64,000 bases of DNA from Pseudorasbora parva (lineage: Eukaryota > Chordata > Actinopteri > Cypriniformes > Gobionidae): NCBI RefSeq assembly GCF_024679245.1, contig NC_090195.1:6963300-7027299 (forward strand). The letters are read 5' to 3'. Position numbers and translations under genes: made by a program. The notes under the pieces were generated by a model. That model had not been told where the DNA came from. It saw only the letters and a program-made list of their open reading frames with translations, and ran no database searches. Below, piece by piece: positions 39,360 to 50,827 of this stretch (the first letter of the stretch is position 1; every line of letters begins with the position of its first letter).

Positions 39360-40340
39360 ACCAACACATTCTCACACCCAACTCGTCACATATGGACGCT
39401 TCACCAGGACCCCTTGTCGTCAATTTTCAACGAACTGGGCGTACCTTTATCGTCAAATTTCGACGCGCTGGGTGCTCCATTCATTTCAATGAGAAACCTT
39501 TGGCGTCATACACAGACACACTGGGAATGGGAATATTATCGTCATGGTGAAATGTATTAATCAGCAAGCATAATTTTATTTACATTTATTTTATTTATGC
39601 TATTTAGACACATTTTAACATGATTTCATTTACATTTATTTTATTTACGCTATTTAGACACATTTTAACATGATTTCATTTACATTTATTTTATTTATGC
39701 TATTTAGACACATTTTAACATGATTTCATTTACATTTATTTTATTTACGCTATTTAGACACATTTTAACATGATTTCATTTACATTTATTTTATTTACGC
39801 TATTTAGACACATTTTAACATGATTTCATTTACATTTATTTTATTTACGCTATTTAGATACATTTTAACATGTAACCCAACCCCACCCCATACCTAAACC
39901 TACCCATTTGTGTGAACATGATATAAAACACAGGATATAACATACGACTGCATCCATGAGTTATTCATAAAAGTTAAATAATCCAAGTTTTCCGAAGCCA
40001 AACGATTGATTTGCATGAAGAAAATCCCCAAAAGCGATCAGCATCTCCATCCGCCGAAGATCATGAACAAACACATCAAATTTCAAATATTGCCACCCGT
40101 ACTTCAGATTTCATAGTGAAATTGCATTGGCTCTCATATTTCTTGTGACCAATTGCGTCATTACGTCAACATTGATTGTAAAATGTCATTGGCCAACCAC
40201 AGGACCGTTTGCTGAGCCTGGTGTCTCTAAAAGCGTTTCTTTGACTAACAAGGACGTTTTCAGCTCTGAAACTTACAGGATATTCTTATATTACCATGAC
40301 CTTTTATACATCAAAAGCTCAAGGGAAAGTTGATTCCTCA
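39360..40340. mobile_element. Inverted-repeat-family element (ACACATTCTCAC...), copy 1 with internal minisatellite
   Basis: The left side carries GCGCTGGGTGCTCCATTCAT and GAAACCTTTGGCGTCAT, and the body 39545-40200 is the reverse complement of much of 50190-50600 (AAGCATAATTTTATTTA, CCAAACGATTGATTTG, CATCTCCATCCGCCGAAGAT). The right boundary is uncertain; sequence after about 40200 diverges. Confidence 0.75.
39579..39872. repeat. 50-bp minisatellite, about 5.9 copies
   Basis: The unit starts TTTACATTTATTTTATTTA, contains GCTATTTAGACACATTTTAA and ends CATGATTTCA. Units differ mainly at one T/C position. The related element at 49676-50827 has only a single unit-like remnant, so the array expanded within this copy. 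Confidence 0.95.
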
Positions 40341-40796
40341 ATTCATTACCCCTTTAAAAGAGTACTTTTGTAACTTTTTGACGCTCTAGCGGTTAATAAA
40401 CAAAAGGGAATGCGTCTTGTGGAAGAACACGGTAGTTGGAGCTTCTTCTCTCTGTTTATGTCTATGACGAGTCACGCAGGTATGGGATGCTGGCGTACCG
40501 ATCAGTCTAAAATAGTCGGAATATAAACACTCATTATAGACATACCGTATGATTCAGGATAAGACAAAAACACGGTTTGGAAGATGGATTCATGGTGTAC
40601 ACGCTCAATATATAAATGTTGTACATTTTGAACAAAAAGTGTACATATAATATATGCCTACAAGTTAAGGCTCGGTAAGAAATTTTATTCAGCGAAGATG
40701 CATTAAAGTGCCATTAAACACATTTATACTGTTACGAAATATTTATATTTCATATAAATGCTGTTGTTTTGAACTTTCTTTTCATCAAAGAATCCT
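40341..40796. other. Non-coding DNA, nothing recognised
   Basis: AT-rich, with a possible MITE end (AGAGTACTTTTGTAACTTTT near 40358). No exon. Confidence 0.4.
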
Positions 40797-42728
40797 GAAA
40801 TCACTGTTCACCCTCATGTCGTTCCAAACCAGCAAGACTTTAGTTCATCTTCAGAACACAAATGAAGGTGTGTTTAATGCAATCTGAGAGATTTCTGTCC
40901 TTCTATTGGCAGCTATGCAACTACCACTATGACACTTCTAAAAGTTCATGAAAAGATTGTAAAAAGAACACGTTTGAGCTTCAGCGAGAACCAATGAGGT
41001 TCATTCTCGTGTTACGCAGCACGTTTGAGCTTCAGCGAGAACCAATGAGGTTCATTCTCGTGTTACGCAGCACGTTTGAGCTTCAGCGAGAACCAATGAG
41101 GTTCATTCTCGTGTTACGCAGAACGTTTGAGCTTCAGCGAGAACCAATGAGGTTCATTCTCGTGTTACGCAGCACGTTTGAGCTTCAGGAAGAGCCAATG
41201 AGGTTCATTCTCGTGTTACGCAGAACGTTTGAGCTTCAGCGAGAACCAATGAGGTTCATTCTCGTGTTACGCAGCACGTTTGAGCTTCAGCAAGAGCCAA
41301 TGAGGTTCATTCTCGTGTTACGCAGCACGTTTGAGCTTCAGCGAGAACCAATGAGGTTCATTCTCGTGTTACGCAGCACGTTTGAGCTTCAGCGAGAACC
41401 AATGAGGTTCATTCTCGTGTTACGCAGCACGTTTGAGCTTCAGGAAGAGCCAATGAGGTTCATTCTCGTGTTACGCAGCACGTTTGAGCTTCAGCGAGAA
41501 CCAATGAGGTTCATTCTCGTGTTACGCAGCACGTTTGAGCTTCAGGAAGAGCCAATGAGGTTCATTCTCGTGTTACGCAGAACGTTTGAGCTTCAGCGAG
41601 AACCAATGAGGTTCATTCTCGTGTTACGCAGCACGTTTGAGCTTCAGCAAGAGCCAATGAGGTTCATTCTCGTGTTACGCAGCACGTTTGAGCTTCAGCA
41701 AGAGCCAATGAGGTTCATTCTCGTGTTACGCAGCACGTTTGAGCTTCAGGAAGAGCCAATGAGGTTCATTCTCGTGTTACGCAGAACGTTTGAGCTTCAG
41801 CGAGAACCAATGAGGTTCATTCTCGTGTTACGCAGCACGTTTGAGCTTCAGCAAGAGCCAATGAGGTTCATTCTCGTGTTACGCAGCACGTTTGAGCTTC
41901 AGCGAGAACCAATGAGGTTCATTCTCGTGTTACGCAGCACGTTTGAGCTTCAGCGAGAACCAATGAGGTTCATTCTCGTGTTACGCAGCACGTTTGAGCT
42001 TCAGCAAGAGCCAATGAGGTTCATTCTCGTGTTACGCAGCACGTTTGAGCTTCAGCGAGAACCAATGAGGTTCATTCTCGTGTTACGCAGCACGTTTGAG
42101 CTTCAGCAAGAGCCAATGAGGTTCATTCTCGTGTTACGCAGCACGTTTGAGCTTCAGCAAGAGCCAATGAGGTTCATTCTCGTGTTACGCAGCACGTTTG
42201 AGCTTCAGCAAGAGCCAATGAGGTTCATTCTCGTGTTACGCAGCACGTTTGAGCTTCAGCAAGAGCCAATGAGGTTCATTCTCGTGTTACGCAGCACGTT
42301 TGAGCTTCAGCAAGAGCCAATGAGGTTCATTCTCGTGTTACGCAGCACGTTTGAGCTTCAGCAAGAGCCAATGAGGTTCATTCTCGTGTTACGCAGCACG
42401 TTTGAGCTTCAGCGAGAACCAATGAGGTTCATTCTCATGTTACGCAGCACGTTTGAGCTTCAGCAAGAACCAATGAGGTTCATTCTCGTGTTACGCAGAA
42501 CGTTTGAGCTTCAGCAAGAACCAATGAGGTTCATTCTCGTGTTACGCAGAACGTTTGAGCTTCAGCAAGAGCCAATGAGGTTCATTCTCGTGTTACGCAG
42601 CACGTTTGAGCTTCAGCGAGAACCAATGAGGTTCATTCTCGTGTTACGCAGCATGTTCGAGCTTGATTTGTAACGACATGAGGGTGAGTTAATAATAAAG
42701 GATTTTAATTTTTGAGTGAATTAACTCT
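40797..42728. mobile_element. TTAA-type MITE (family A related) expanded by an internal minisatellite
   Basis: The left part CACCCTCATGTCGTTCCAAA and GTTCATCTTCAGAACACAAA and the right part GACATGAGGGTGAGTTAATA ... AACTCT followed by TTAA at 42729-42732 are family A type ends. The extreme left terminus is truncated. Between them lies the 51-bp array. Confidence 0.7.
40969..42666 (+). repeat. 51-bp minisatellite, 33 complete units, open in one frame
   Basis: The period is exactly 51 bases (start CACGTTTGAGCTTCAGCGAG). Unit 1 begins at 40969 and unit 33 at 42601, with a partial 34th. Because 51 is a multiple of three, one plus-strand frame stays open from the ATG at 40994 to the TAA at 42671, giving 559 residues of the 17-residue unit MRFILVLRSTFELQREP with S/R and R/Q/E variants. 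The other five frames are closed once per unit. No start context, splice site or homology indicates it is a gene. A higher-order order (E unit, RR unit, Q unit) occurs three times, indicating block duplication. Confidence 0.95.
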
Positions 42729-42732
42729 TTAA

Positions 42733-43954
42733 AATATTAGGCAACTGTTTTCAACATTGATAATATTGTTTTACTTGAGTACAAAATCATACATATAAAT
42801 AAAACTTTACACATGACAAATAAAAAAAAAAAATGCAACATACTTGGTCTTGATGGAAAATTATGGGGAAAAATGCACTTTGATGTAATTTTTGTATACT
42901 TTTTTATGTCAAATTGGTACTTTGTTGCGTCACCATCTGGGTCCTGAGGCAAATCCAGTTGAGAACCATCGATCTTCAAGAGCTGAAGATGTTTAGTTAC
43001 TTCTGTGTAAAGTTTTAGTTCTCCTGTTTTCATGCTTGAAGTCCAGCTTCAGATTGACTCTTGTAACGTTGCCCTTTAGATTTTTGACTTTCAAATAAGC
43101 TGCAGCAAGAATGTGCAGTAAATCCAGCAAGTCAATCCAGTTTAAAAACACCCATTAAAATTCGATGCAGCTCATGTCAAACACACTTCAAAGTGCCCTT
43201 TAATGCAAACATGAATCAGAGATCTGACTGACTCGACAGGGAAAGGATGTACGTTTTAAAATCAGTATGATTTAATGATAACCAAATGAATATTAATGCA
43301 ATTCAAAACCTCACCACAGACTCTTCTAGATTTCTCCCTGGTCCTCAAATCCTCACATCTTCACATCCTCATCCTCACAGCCCCATCCTCATCTTCCAAT
43401 TCAGTCTCACTGGATTCTTAAAGCCTTAGTTATCCTCAGATATTATTATGTATTTGAATGACACTATCAGATGTTTGAGTGGCACTGAGCACAAAAGTAG
43501 TGAAAAAAGCAAAGGGTAAGATATTTTTCATCACAGTACTGTATGAATATATAAGTTTGTGTGATTGTCCTTGACACAACAGTAGCAGAATGAATTTTGT
43601 GAAACTGAAATGTGTTCCTTCCCTCCATTCAATGCATCAGATACACAAAGAGAGGTCTCAAGGGTTGGCCGTGAACGAAGCCACCGTTATGTAATGTTCA
43701 TCAGAATGTGTGATACATTTTCATATATTTGCATAGACACTAAAATGTAGTAACATAGTAACAAGTCTAGAGAAGAACAAATGTATACAAACCCCGTTAG
43801 GTTAACAGAATATTGAATTCATTCAAATAATAGTCTGCTTTTATGGTATTTAATCATTGGGATTATGAGATTATATAACAATAAACTTGCAAAATAACTT
43901 ATGAAATAACTTGTTTTAATACATTTTTTTAAATGTAATTTATTCCTATGATGG
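42733..43954. other. Unique intronic DNA; CCTCA-rich tract
   Basis: No exon recognised. 43343-43398 is a degenerate CCTCA/CATCC simple repeat. A 98-codon minus frame at 42737-43033 has no domain. Confidence 0.4.
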
Positions 43955-44225
43955 TAAAACTAAATTTTCAGCATCATTACTCCAGTCATGAGTGTCACAT
44001 GATCCTTCAGAAAGCATTGTAATATACTGATTTGCTGCTCATGAAACATTTCTTATTAACAATGTTGAAAACTATTGTGCTGCTTAATATTTTTGTGGGA
44101 AAACGTGTTACTTTTTTAGTCTTTTGTAAAATGGTTCACCTCTGATTAGTCACTTTTGATTAATTTAATGCATCCTGATGAATAAAAGTATTAATTTCTT
44201 TCCAAAACCCCAAACTTTTTAACGC
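43955..44225. repeat. Dispersed repeat family F copy
   Basis: GCATCATTACTCCAGTCATG, GTCACATGATCCTTCAGAAA, TGATTTGCTGCTCATGAAAC and AATGCATCCTGATGAATAAA occur in the family order. Confidence 0.75.
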
Positions 44226-44237
44226 TATATGGATTAA

Positions 44238-45378
44238 AGGAAAAATGAAAATTAGCCCATGATTTACTCACTCTCAAGTCATCCTAGGTGTGTGTGACAT
44301 TATTCTTTTAGATGAATACATTTGGAGTTATATATAAAAATGTCCTGGCTCGTCCAAGCTTTATAATGGCAGTGAATGGCTGTTTCTGTTTTGAAGTCCA
44401 TAAAAGTGCATCTATCTGTCATAGAAGTGCTCCACACGACTTTGAGGGGTTAAAAAAAAGATTTAAATAAAAGCTTTTAAATAAAAGCGATGTGGTGCAT
44501 TTGTGAATGAAAAATATCCATATTTAAAGGTGCATTATGTAACACTTTTTCAGTATTTCAGTAAAATATCACAAAACCACTAGGCCAGTGTTATATATTT
44601 TGTTCAGTTGAGTACTTACAATATCCCACTATTTCTAAATCGTGAGAAAATTGCTATTTTAACCAATGATCCGAGACGTGTGAGGGAGTCAATTGTGTCA
44701 TATCTTTGTTAACCTCAGTTTCCAGTTTACTTCATAAGATAATTTTCAACACACTCAAATGTATCTAATATAATAAACAGAAATGCTTTTCCTTATACTC
44801 ATGACCGGAAAAGCGGAAATGGATTCGGCGACTGGCATAATAAAAGTCCCGCTGCTCTGGAGGCAGGTGTTTGTGTAACAATCGCTCCAGCGGCCTTGCT
44901 TAGCTCCTCAACACTCGGTCCTGCTCAGCTTACTACAGTAACGTTAATATTCACATCCATGAACATGATTTTTGCCTGAGTCCAATTTCGATTCTTCTCC
45001 ACCAGCTGTGGGGTGAAATTTACGCTACATCCGCGTCCTACGTCATTTGCTGGAACGCCAGTCTCTCGTGAACGCGTACGACAGTTAGTGGAAGTTAGAG
45101 TTTACAATTTGTAAAGTTTTAAATATGGATATTTTTCTTACACGAGTGTATGCTTCGCTTCAAAAGGTCTTTATTAACCCCCCGAAGCACTTTTATGATG
45201 GATACATGCACTTTTATGGACTTCAAAACAAATCAGCCATTCACTGCCATATAAAGCTTTGAAGAGCGAGGGCATTTTTCAATATATATATATATATAAC
45301 AACGATTGTATTCGTCTGAAAGAAGCCTAAGATTACTTTTGTAATTTTCACATTTTACATTTTTGGTAAACTATCTCT
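44238..45378. mobile_element. TTAA-target palindromic element (family C), interrupted
   Basis: TTAA lies at 44234-44237 and 45379-45382. The two arms are inverted: TGGCAGTGAATGGCTGTTT near 44368 matches the complement of sequence near 45230, and AAAAATATCCATATTTAAA matches TTTAAATATGGATATTTTT. The centre is interrupted by a family D element. Confidence 0.8.
44528..45020. mobile_element. TTAA-target MITE family D copy 2, right end lost
   Basis: It starts after TTAA (44524-44527) with AGGTGCATTATGTAACAC and shares ACTAGGCCAGTGTTATATAT and ATGACCGGAAAAGCGGAA with 36050-36740. The right terminus is not present; sequence merges into family C near 45000. Confidence 0.7.
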
Positions 45379-45382
45379 TTAA

Positions 45383-47071
45383 AGATTATAGGCTGTGTTT
45401 TTTCACCTTTTTCTTATAAGTTTATGAAAAATTTCTGATCCCTTTTCCATTTGCATCTTAAACCTCACATCATCTTACTCACACTCATCCGCGACAGGGG
45501 ACCTCTAGATGTGACGAGGGGCCAGAAAGTGAACTTACATCCTAAATGCAGTGGTTTAATGGAGATGTCAGACGGGCCGGTGAGCACACAAAACCCTGTG
45601 AGACCTTTTAAAGGATCTGCTCTTTACACTCAAACACACAACATCTTAGTTTCCATGAAGTGACAACACCTGACCTTTATCTCCAAGGGAACAGACTGAC
45701 TCAGACTTATACACCAACCTGAAGTGCATTAAACGCGCACAGATCGCTCGTACAGTCCGTTACGTGAGTGTGTACGGGCTTTTAATCAGAGCGCTGGCTG
45801 TAATGACTCTTACCCTCCAAGTGCTGTGGAGTTATCGGGTCATTCACGGGGCACGTCAGAAGGAATCGGACATGTATTCTTGGATCTAAGAGAGATTTTC
45901 ACCTCCTATTAATCATAAAAAAATGGGGGGGAAGTAAATCCGTTTGTATGAAGTTCATGACTGCTGTGGCCTTGACAACCATCAGCATTGCATCAACAAT
46001 GTTTATGCCGTATTTGCCGCCATAAAGCTCTTTGATCTCCTGCTGAAGCCTGAAGGAACTACAAAAGATGTTCCGTTTAAAAGGAGAAAAGTCATGGAGA
46101 GGAGGAAGGATGTAGGAGAAGCCAGAGGGAGACAAGACCAGGGAAGTTTACTGCAAATATATAATGCCAAATGAGAGTTTCGTCCAACCTCCAGCTTCCT
46201 CTGGCTCTCAATAGCAGGAAGGAGTCAAGTAGAGTAATGTGTATTTTGCCTCAGGTTCCAGCTGCAATCTCAAGTAGGGGCGACCCACAGTTCCCCAATC
46301 CCATTGCTGTCCGTCCTATCACCGCAGTGGCCCTGAGCAAAACACTTATCCCAAGGTTGATCCAGGAGCCTTTACCTGCAGTTAGAGTAGTGATTTGGAG
46401 GCTAGGAAAGGGAAATCATTAATTAGATCTCTTTGATATTGCAATTGTTTCATTTAGACAGCACTGAGATTAAGTGAAGAACAAATAAAGGCTTTTACAC
46501 TTGGGATGAGCGGATTGATTTTGAACTATCGACGTTTAGCATGGAAATAAATGCATATTAAGCTTTGAAGAGAAAATAAACTGTATTAGCAAATAGTTGT
46601 GTAGGATTTTAACTGCTATTTTAACACACAAATGCTGAAATATAGATTTTAAATGTTATTCTTGTAATGGAAAAGTATTTTTTTTTAATGATTTTCTTTA
46701 TTTTTGTGTGGTGGGGGGTGAAGATACAGTGAAGATTGAAGATTTTACTCCAGTCTTTACTGTAAACCATAAATGCTCAAAATGATTTATTGGTTTAAGA
46801 AGGGTAAAGTTAAATGAAACAAATTATTTGCAAAAAAATTTTTGAGTTCACAAAACTGGCATATTTAAGTAATCTGAATTGTTTCATTGTTTTGAGTTTT
46901 ATGGATGTGTTTCTTTTGATTTAAAAATGTAACTTAAATTTAACCAAAACTGGAATGGGATTTCTGTTTCCCATGCTTCACCATGACACTCAAAAGGGAG
47001 AGTCGGAACACTTAGTAGTATTTAATGTTTTGCTATACTAGAAGAGTTTCTGTTATGGTTGAGTTTTTTTG
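45383..47071. other. Unique intronic DNA with a SINE-like word
   Basis: No exon recognised. Near 46330-46370, CCCTGAGCAAAACACTTATC and AAGGTTGATCCAGGAGCC resemble a fish SINE tail, so 46260-46420 may be SINE-derived. Frames at 45899-46422 have no known domains. Confidence 0.35.
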
Positions 47072-47990
47072 TAGTCTGGGAAAACCCAGACAATTTCTAG
47101 CAAATTTAGATTTGCTCTGCAAGTAGTCTGGCAAAGAGCCCATTCAAGCCCATTTCTAATCCACGGAAATTGCGGCACCAATCAGAAATGTTGGGGCCAG
47201 GCTTACCAAGATGACGACAGCGCAGTGACGGTGAAGCAGATTAGTACAATACAAAGATGGATGCCGCCGTGGAACATCTCTCGTTCGAATCGGCTATCAC
47301 GTCTGTTTTAAGCGATTTAAATGTTTCCTTTTCGTTAAAACCCGAGCAAAGAACAACCCTCAGCTACCAGATGTGGATTACACCGGTTACTTTAATGAGG
47401 AGGATGGGGAGTGTGATCATGTGCTAACACACACAGCAGCTCTGGATTTGGCCTTTCTGGGCTTATTTCCTCACATTAGATCTGATAGTCATGTAAATAA
47501 TTGTAGATAAATAACTAGCGTAACTATGCTCAAGTCTGAAAATGTTCTAACACATCTGAAATTACTGAATTTGAATATAGTTTGTGAAACACAATTTTCC
47601 AAACACTCATCATCAATATTATTTTATTTTCAAAATATTGCAAATCGCGTTCTAATCGCAATACAAATGCCTTACAACAGGGGCAAATGCGATCAGAGCT
47701 TGATGTTTTCTGTTCATCCGTCAATCCGAGATGTTTCAGTCGGTCTGAGATGCTATTAGGGTTTCCAAAATTTACAGAAATGTTGACGTCATATTACGAT
47801 CATATTTCTTTTACAAGCAAAAAGTCATCAGAAGCCACTGCAACATCTTCCTCAAAATCACAAACAGAGAATTGCTGTCTCAGATGTTTCTCCGTCGCTC
47901 TGCTACGTCATCGTCCGTTGGTGACGCTCCTTTGGAAATGATTTGTCTATGAAGCTTTGCCAGACCATAACTCTGGTTTTAACCAGGCTA
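47072..47990. mobile_element. MITE, family B-like (TAGTCTGGGAAAACCCAG ... AACCAGGCTA)
   Basis: The left TAGTCTGGGAAAACCCAG and right GGTTTTAACCAGGCTA are inverted repeats. The flanks GTTTTTTTG and GGTTTTTGG are similar over 9 bases. Small frames inside are incidental. Confidence 0.7.
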
Positions 47991-48244
47991 GGTTTTTGGG
48001 GCATTGACCATCATGGTGACGAGTGGGGCATGAGCTTTGTTTGAGAACTGATATATAGTCATCTGTTCTATATTGTCATACTTATTGCTATGCTATGCTA
48101 ATGCTATTAAACATTGTGTTACCAATTAGCAAGTTAGGATTTATTGAACTGGCTAGTAAACAGTAGCCAAGTTTCCACTACTAAAAATATTTAAGTTGAG
48201 ATTATATGATACATTTAACCTAAATTTATTATCTTACTCAAATA

Positions 48245-48725
48245 TTACAACAGCCTGACGTCATCATACTCAGATTCTAGTGAGGCTGTGATTATGGGGT
48301 GTTTCAACCAAACCAGGAAAGAAAAAACCTCTGCACACAATTGGATAGACCCGCAACCAATCAGAGCAATGAGCGACGCATAGTCAACAGAACTCAACTG
48401 ACGCAAGAAGTAGAAGAAGAAGAAGAAGAGTGTAAACAAGCAAATAATTTCTGGATACACGGAGCACTTGCCAACACGATCATCATTTTTGAGAGAAATA
48501 GTAAAGGTGAATCATATACGAACACGTTCTTGGTTTAGGATCAGAACGAATTCAACCCAAATGCTCTTTGGTGACGTGGATGATTGTGTTACTGTTGATC
48601 ATCTGTCCATCATCGCATAAAGCCCGCCCTTATGATCTGATTGGTCCGAACAGCTCTGGTTCGAGCACAGTTGCTCCACAACGGATCAATGCAGCGGGCG
48701 GGGCTAAATTTGTCTGACATCCAGG
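48245..48725. mobile_element. Probable MITE related to family B
   Basis: CAGCCTGACGTCATCATACT on the left and TTTGTCTGACATCCAGGCA on the right are approximate inverted ends, with ATTGGATAGACC and ATCTGATTGGTCCGAACAGC internal words typical of family B. A GAA run lies at 48412-48430. Confidence 0.5.
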
Positions 48726-48799
48726 CATTTACAAGTTAAGAGCAATAAAAAAAGTATTAGTACAAAATAAAATAAAAACTTTTTTTGAGATTTGCTGAC

Positions 48800-49020
48800 T
48801 TGTTAACAGTCATCAGTGTCACATGACCCTTCAGAAATTATTCTAATATGATGATTTGCTGCTCAAGAAACATTTCTGATTATTATCAGTGTTTAAAATA
48901 TTTGTGCTGCTTCGTATTTTTGTAGAAACTGTGAGGATATTCTTTTATGATTAGACAAAACATTTTCAAAATGTTTTTTTTTTCAACAGTGTAAACATCT
49001 ATCACTTGTTGTTTTTATTC
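48800..49020. repeat. Dispersed repeat family F copy
   Basis: CAGTGTCACATGACCCTTCA, ATTTGCTGCTCAAGAAACAT and TGTGCTGCTTCGTATTTTTG in family order. Confidence 0.75.
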
Positions 49021-49377
49021 TTAATACAGGAATATAGTGTAGAAAGTAGAAACATACAGGGAGTGCAGAATTATTAGGCAAGTTGTATTTTTGAGGATTC
49101 ATTTTATTATTGAACAACAACCATGTTCTCAATGAACACAAAAAACTCATTAATATCAAAGCTGAGTATTTTTGGAAGTTTTAGTTTTTAGTTTTAGCTA
49201 TTTTAGGGGGATATCTGTGAGTGCAGGTGACTATTACTGTGCATAATTATTAGGCAACTTAACAAAAAAACTAATTTATACCCATTTCAATTATTTATTT
49301 TTACCAGTGAAACCAATATAACATCTCAACATTCACAAATATACATTTCTGACATTCAAAAACCAAACAAAAACAAA

Positions 49378-49668
49378 TCAGTGACCAATATAGCCACATT
49401 TCTTTGCAAGGACACTCAAAAGCCTGCCATCCATGGACTCTGTCAGTGTTTTGATCTGTTCACCATCAACATTGCGTGCAGCAGCAACCACAGCCTTCCA
49501 GACACTGTTCAGAGAGGTGTACTGTTTTCCCTCCTTGTAAATCGCACATTTGATGATGGACCACAGGTTCTCAGTGGGGTTCAGATCAGGTGAACAAGGA
49601 GGCCATATCATTAGATTTTCTTCTTTTATACCCTTTCTTGCCAGCCACGCTGTGGAGTACTTGGACGC
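49378..49668 (-). pseudogene. Transposase 3' part of the DD37E element
   Basis: Continuing at 49668 the frame reads ASKYSTAWLARKG and then IWPPCSPDLNPTENLWSIIK with the catalytic Glu, ending KKCGYIGH and a stop at 49378 (96 residues). Together with the 5' part the enzyme would be 338 residues, usual for the family. Thirty-seven residues separate D237 and the Glu, against 34 in classic Tc1 and Sleeping Beauty. Confidence 0.92.
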
Positions 49669-49675
49669 GTGTGAT

Positions 49676-50827
49676 CAACCCGTTCTCACTCCCAAGGCGT
49701 CAAAATCCGAAGCATAGTCAAGTGCCTTCTGCGTCACAATTAAGACACTAAAGGTGCCCTTGGGCGTCATTTTGCGACGCGCTGGGTGCTCCATTCATTA
49801 CAATGATAAACCTTTGGCGTCATAAACAGACGCATATAATTATTTGCGTTTATAAAAGCAGACATGATTTTATTAATATTTAAAGGCTACTTTTATATTT
49901 TGGAGCAACTAACTCCACTCCTACCCTAAACCTACCCATATCTAAACAATATAAAACACATAACAGGCAAATAAATGTACAGTCACAGGTATTTATTGCA
50001 AAAACTGACCAAAGCAGAATAAAAGTATTAACTCATGTTGCATTCCAAGTCTTCTGAAGTCATACGATATCTTCATGTGAAGAACTGAGTTGATCTTGAT
50101 GTTTTAATCGCTGAAATGATGATCCCGCTGCCCCGTGAACGAACTCATTCATATCTCATTCAAATAATTCAAAAGACTCCTGAGCATGACGCAATCGGTC
50201 ACAAGACACATGAGAGCCAATGACATTTTACAATCAATGTTGACGTAATGACGCAATTGGTCACAAGACATACGAGAGCCAATGCAATTTCACTATGAAA
50301 TCTCACGTAACCGGCGCCAATATTTGAAATTTGATGTGTTTGTTGATGATCTTCTGCGGATGGAGATGCTGATCGCTTTTGGGGATTTTCTTCATACAAA
50401 TCAATCGTTTGGCCTCGGAAAACTTGGATTATTTGACTTTTTTGAATAACTCGTGGATGCAGTCGTATGTTATATCCTGTGTTTTATATCATGTTCAGAC
50501 AAATGGGTAGGTTTAGAGATGGGGTTGGGTTACATGTTAAGCATGTCTAAATAGCGTAAATAAAATTATGCTTGCTGATTAAATTGAAAAACACACTCCA
50601 ACATGTCATAATGGCAAAATTATAAACTAATACAATTTCACCATGACGATAACATTACTAATACCCAGTGCGTATGTGTATGACGCCAAAGGTTTCTCAC
50701 TGAAATGAATGGAACACCCAGCGCGTCGAAACATGACGCCTTGGGGCACCTTTAGCGTCTTTATTGTGACGCAGAAGGCACTTGACCATGCTTCGGTTTT
50801 TGACGCCTTGAGAGTGAGAATGGGTTG
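49676..50827. mobile_element. Inverted-repeat-family element copy 2, inserted in the transposase
   Basis: The ends are CAACCCGTTCTCACTC and the complement of GAGTGAGAATGGGTTG, followed inward by (C/T)AAGGCGTCAAA. GTGTGAT is present at 49669-49675 and at 50828-50834, a 7-bp target duplication. Both arms contain GCGCTGGGTGCTCCATTCAT-like sequence. It shares its body with 39360-40200. It encodes no protein. Confidence 0.9.

Noticed and set aside
40969..42666. CRISPR-like regular repeat array
   Set aside because: Units are directly adjacent with no unique spacers; it is a minisatellite in a vertebrate genome.
50627..50827. C-terminal 66 residues of the 308-residue frame as part of a novel transposase
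   Set aside because: They are translated from the inserted inverted-repeat element, past the target duplication; the genuine C-terminus is at 49378-49668.
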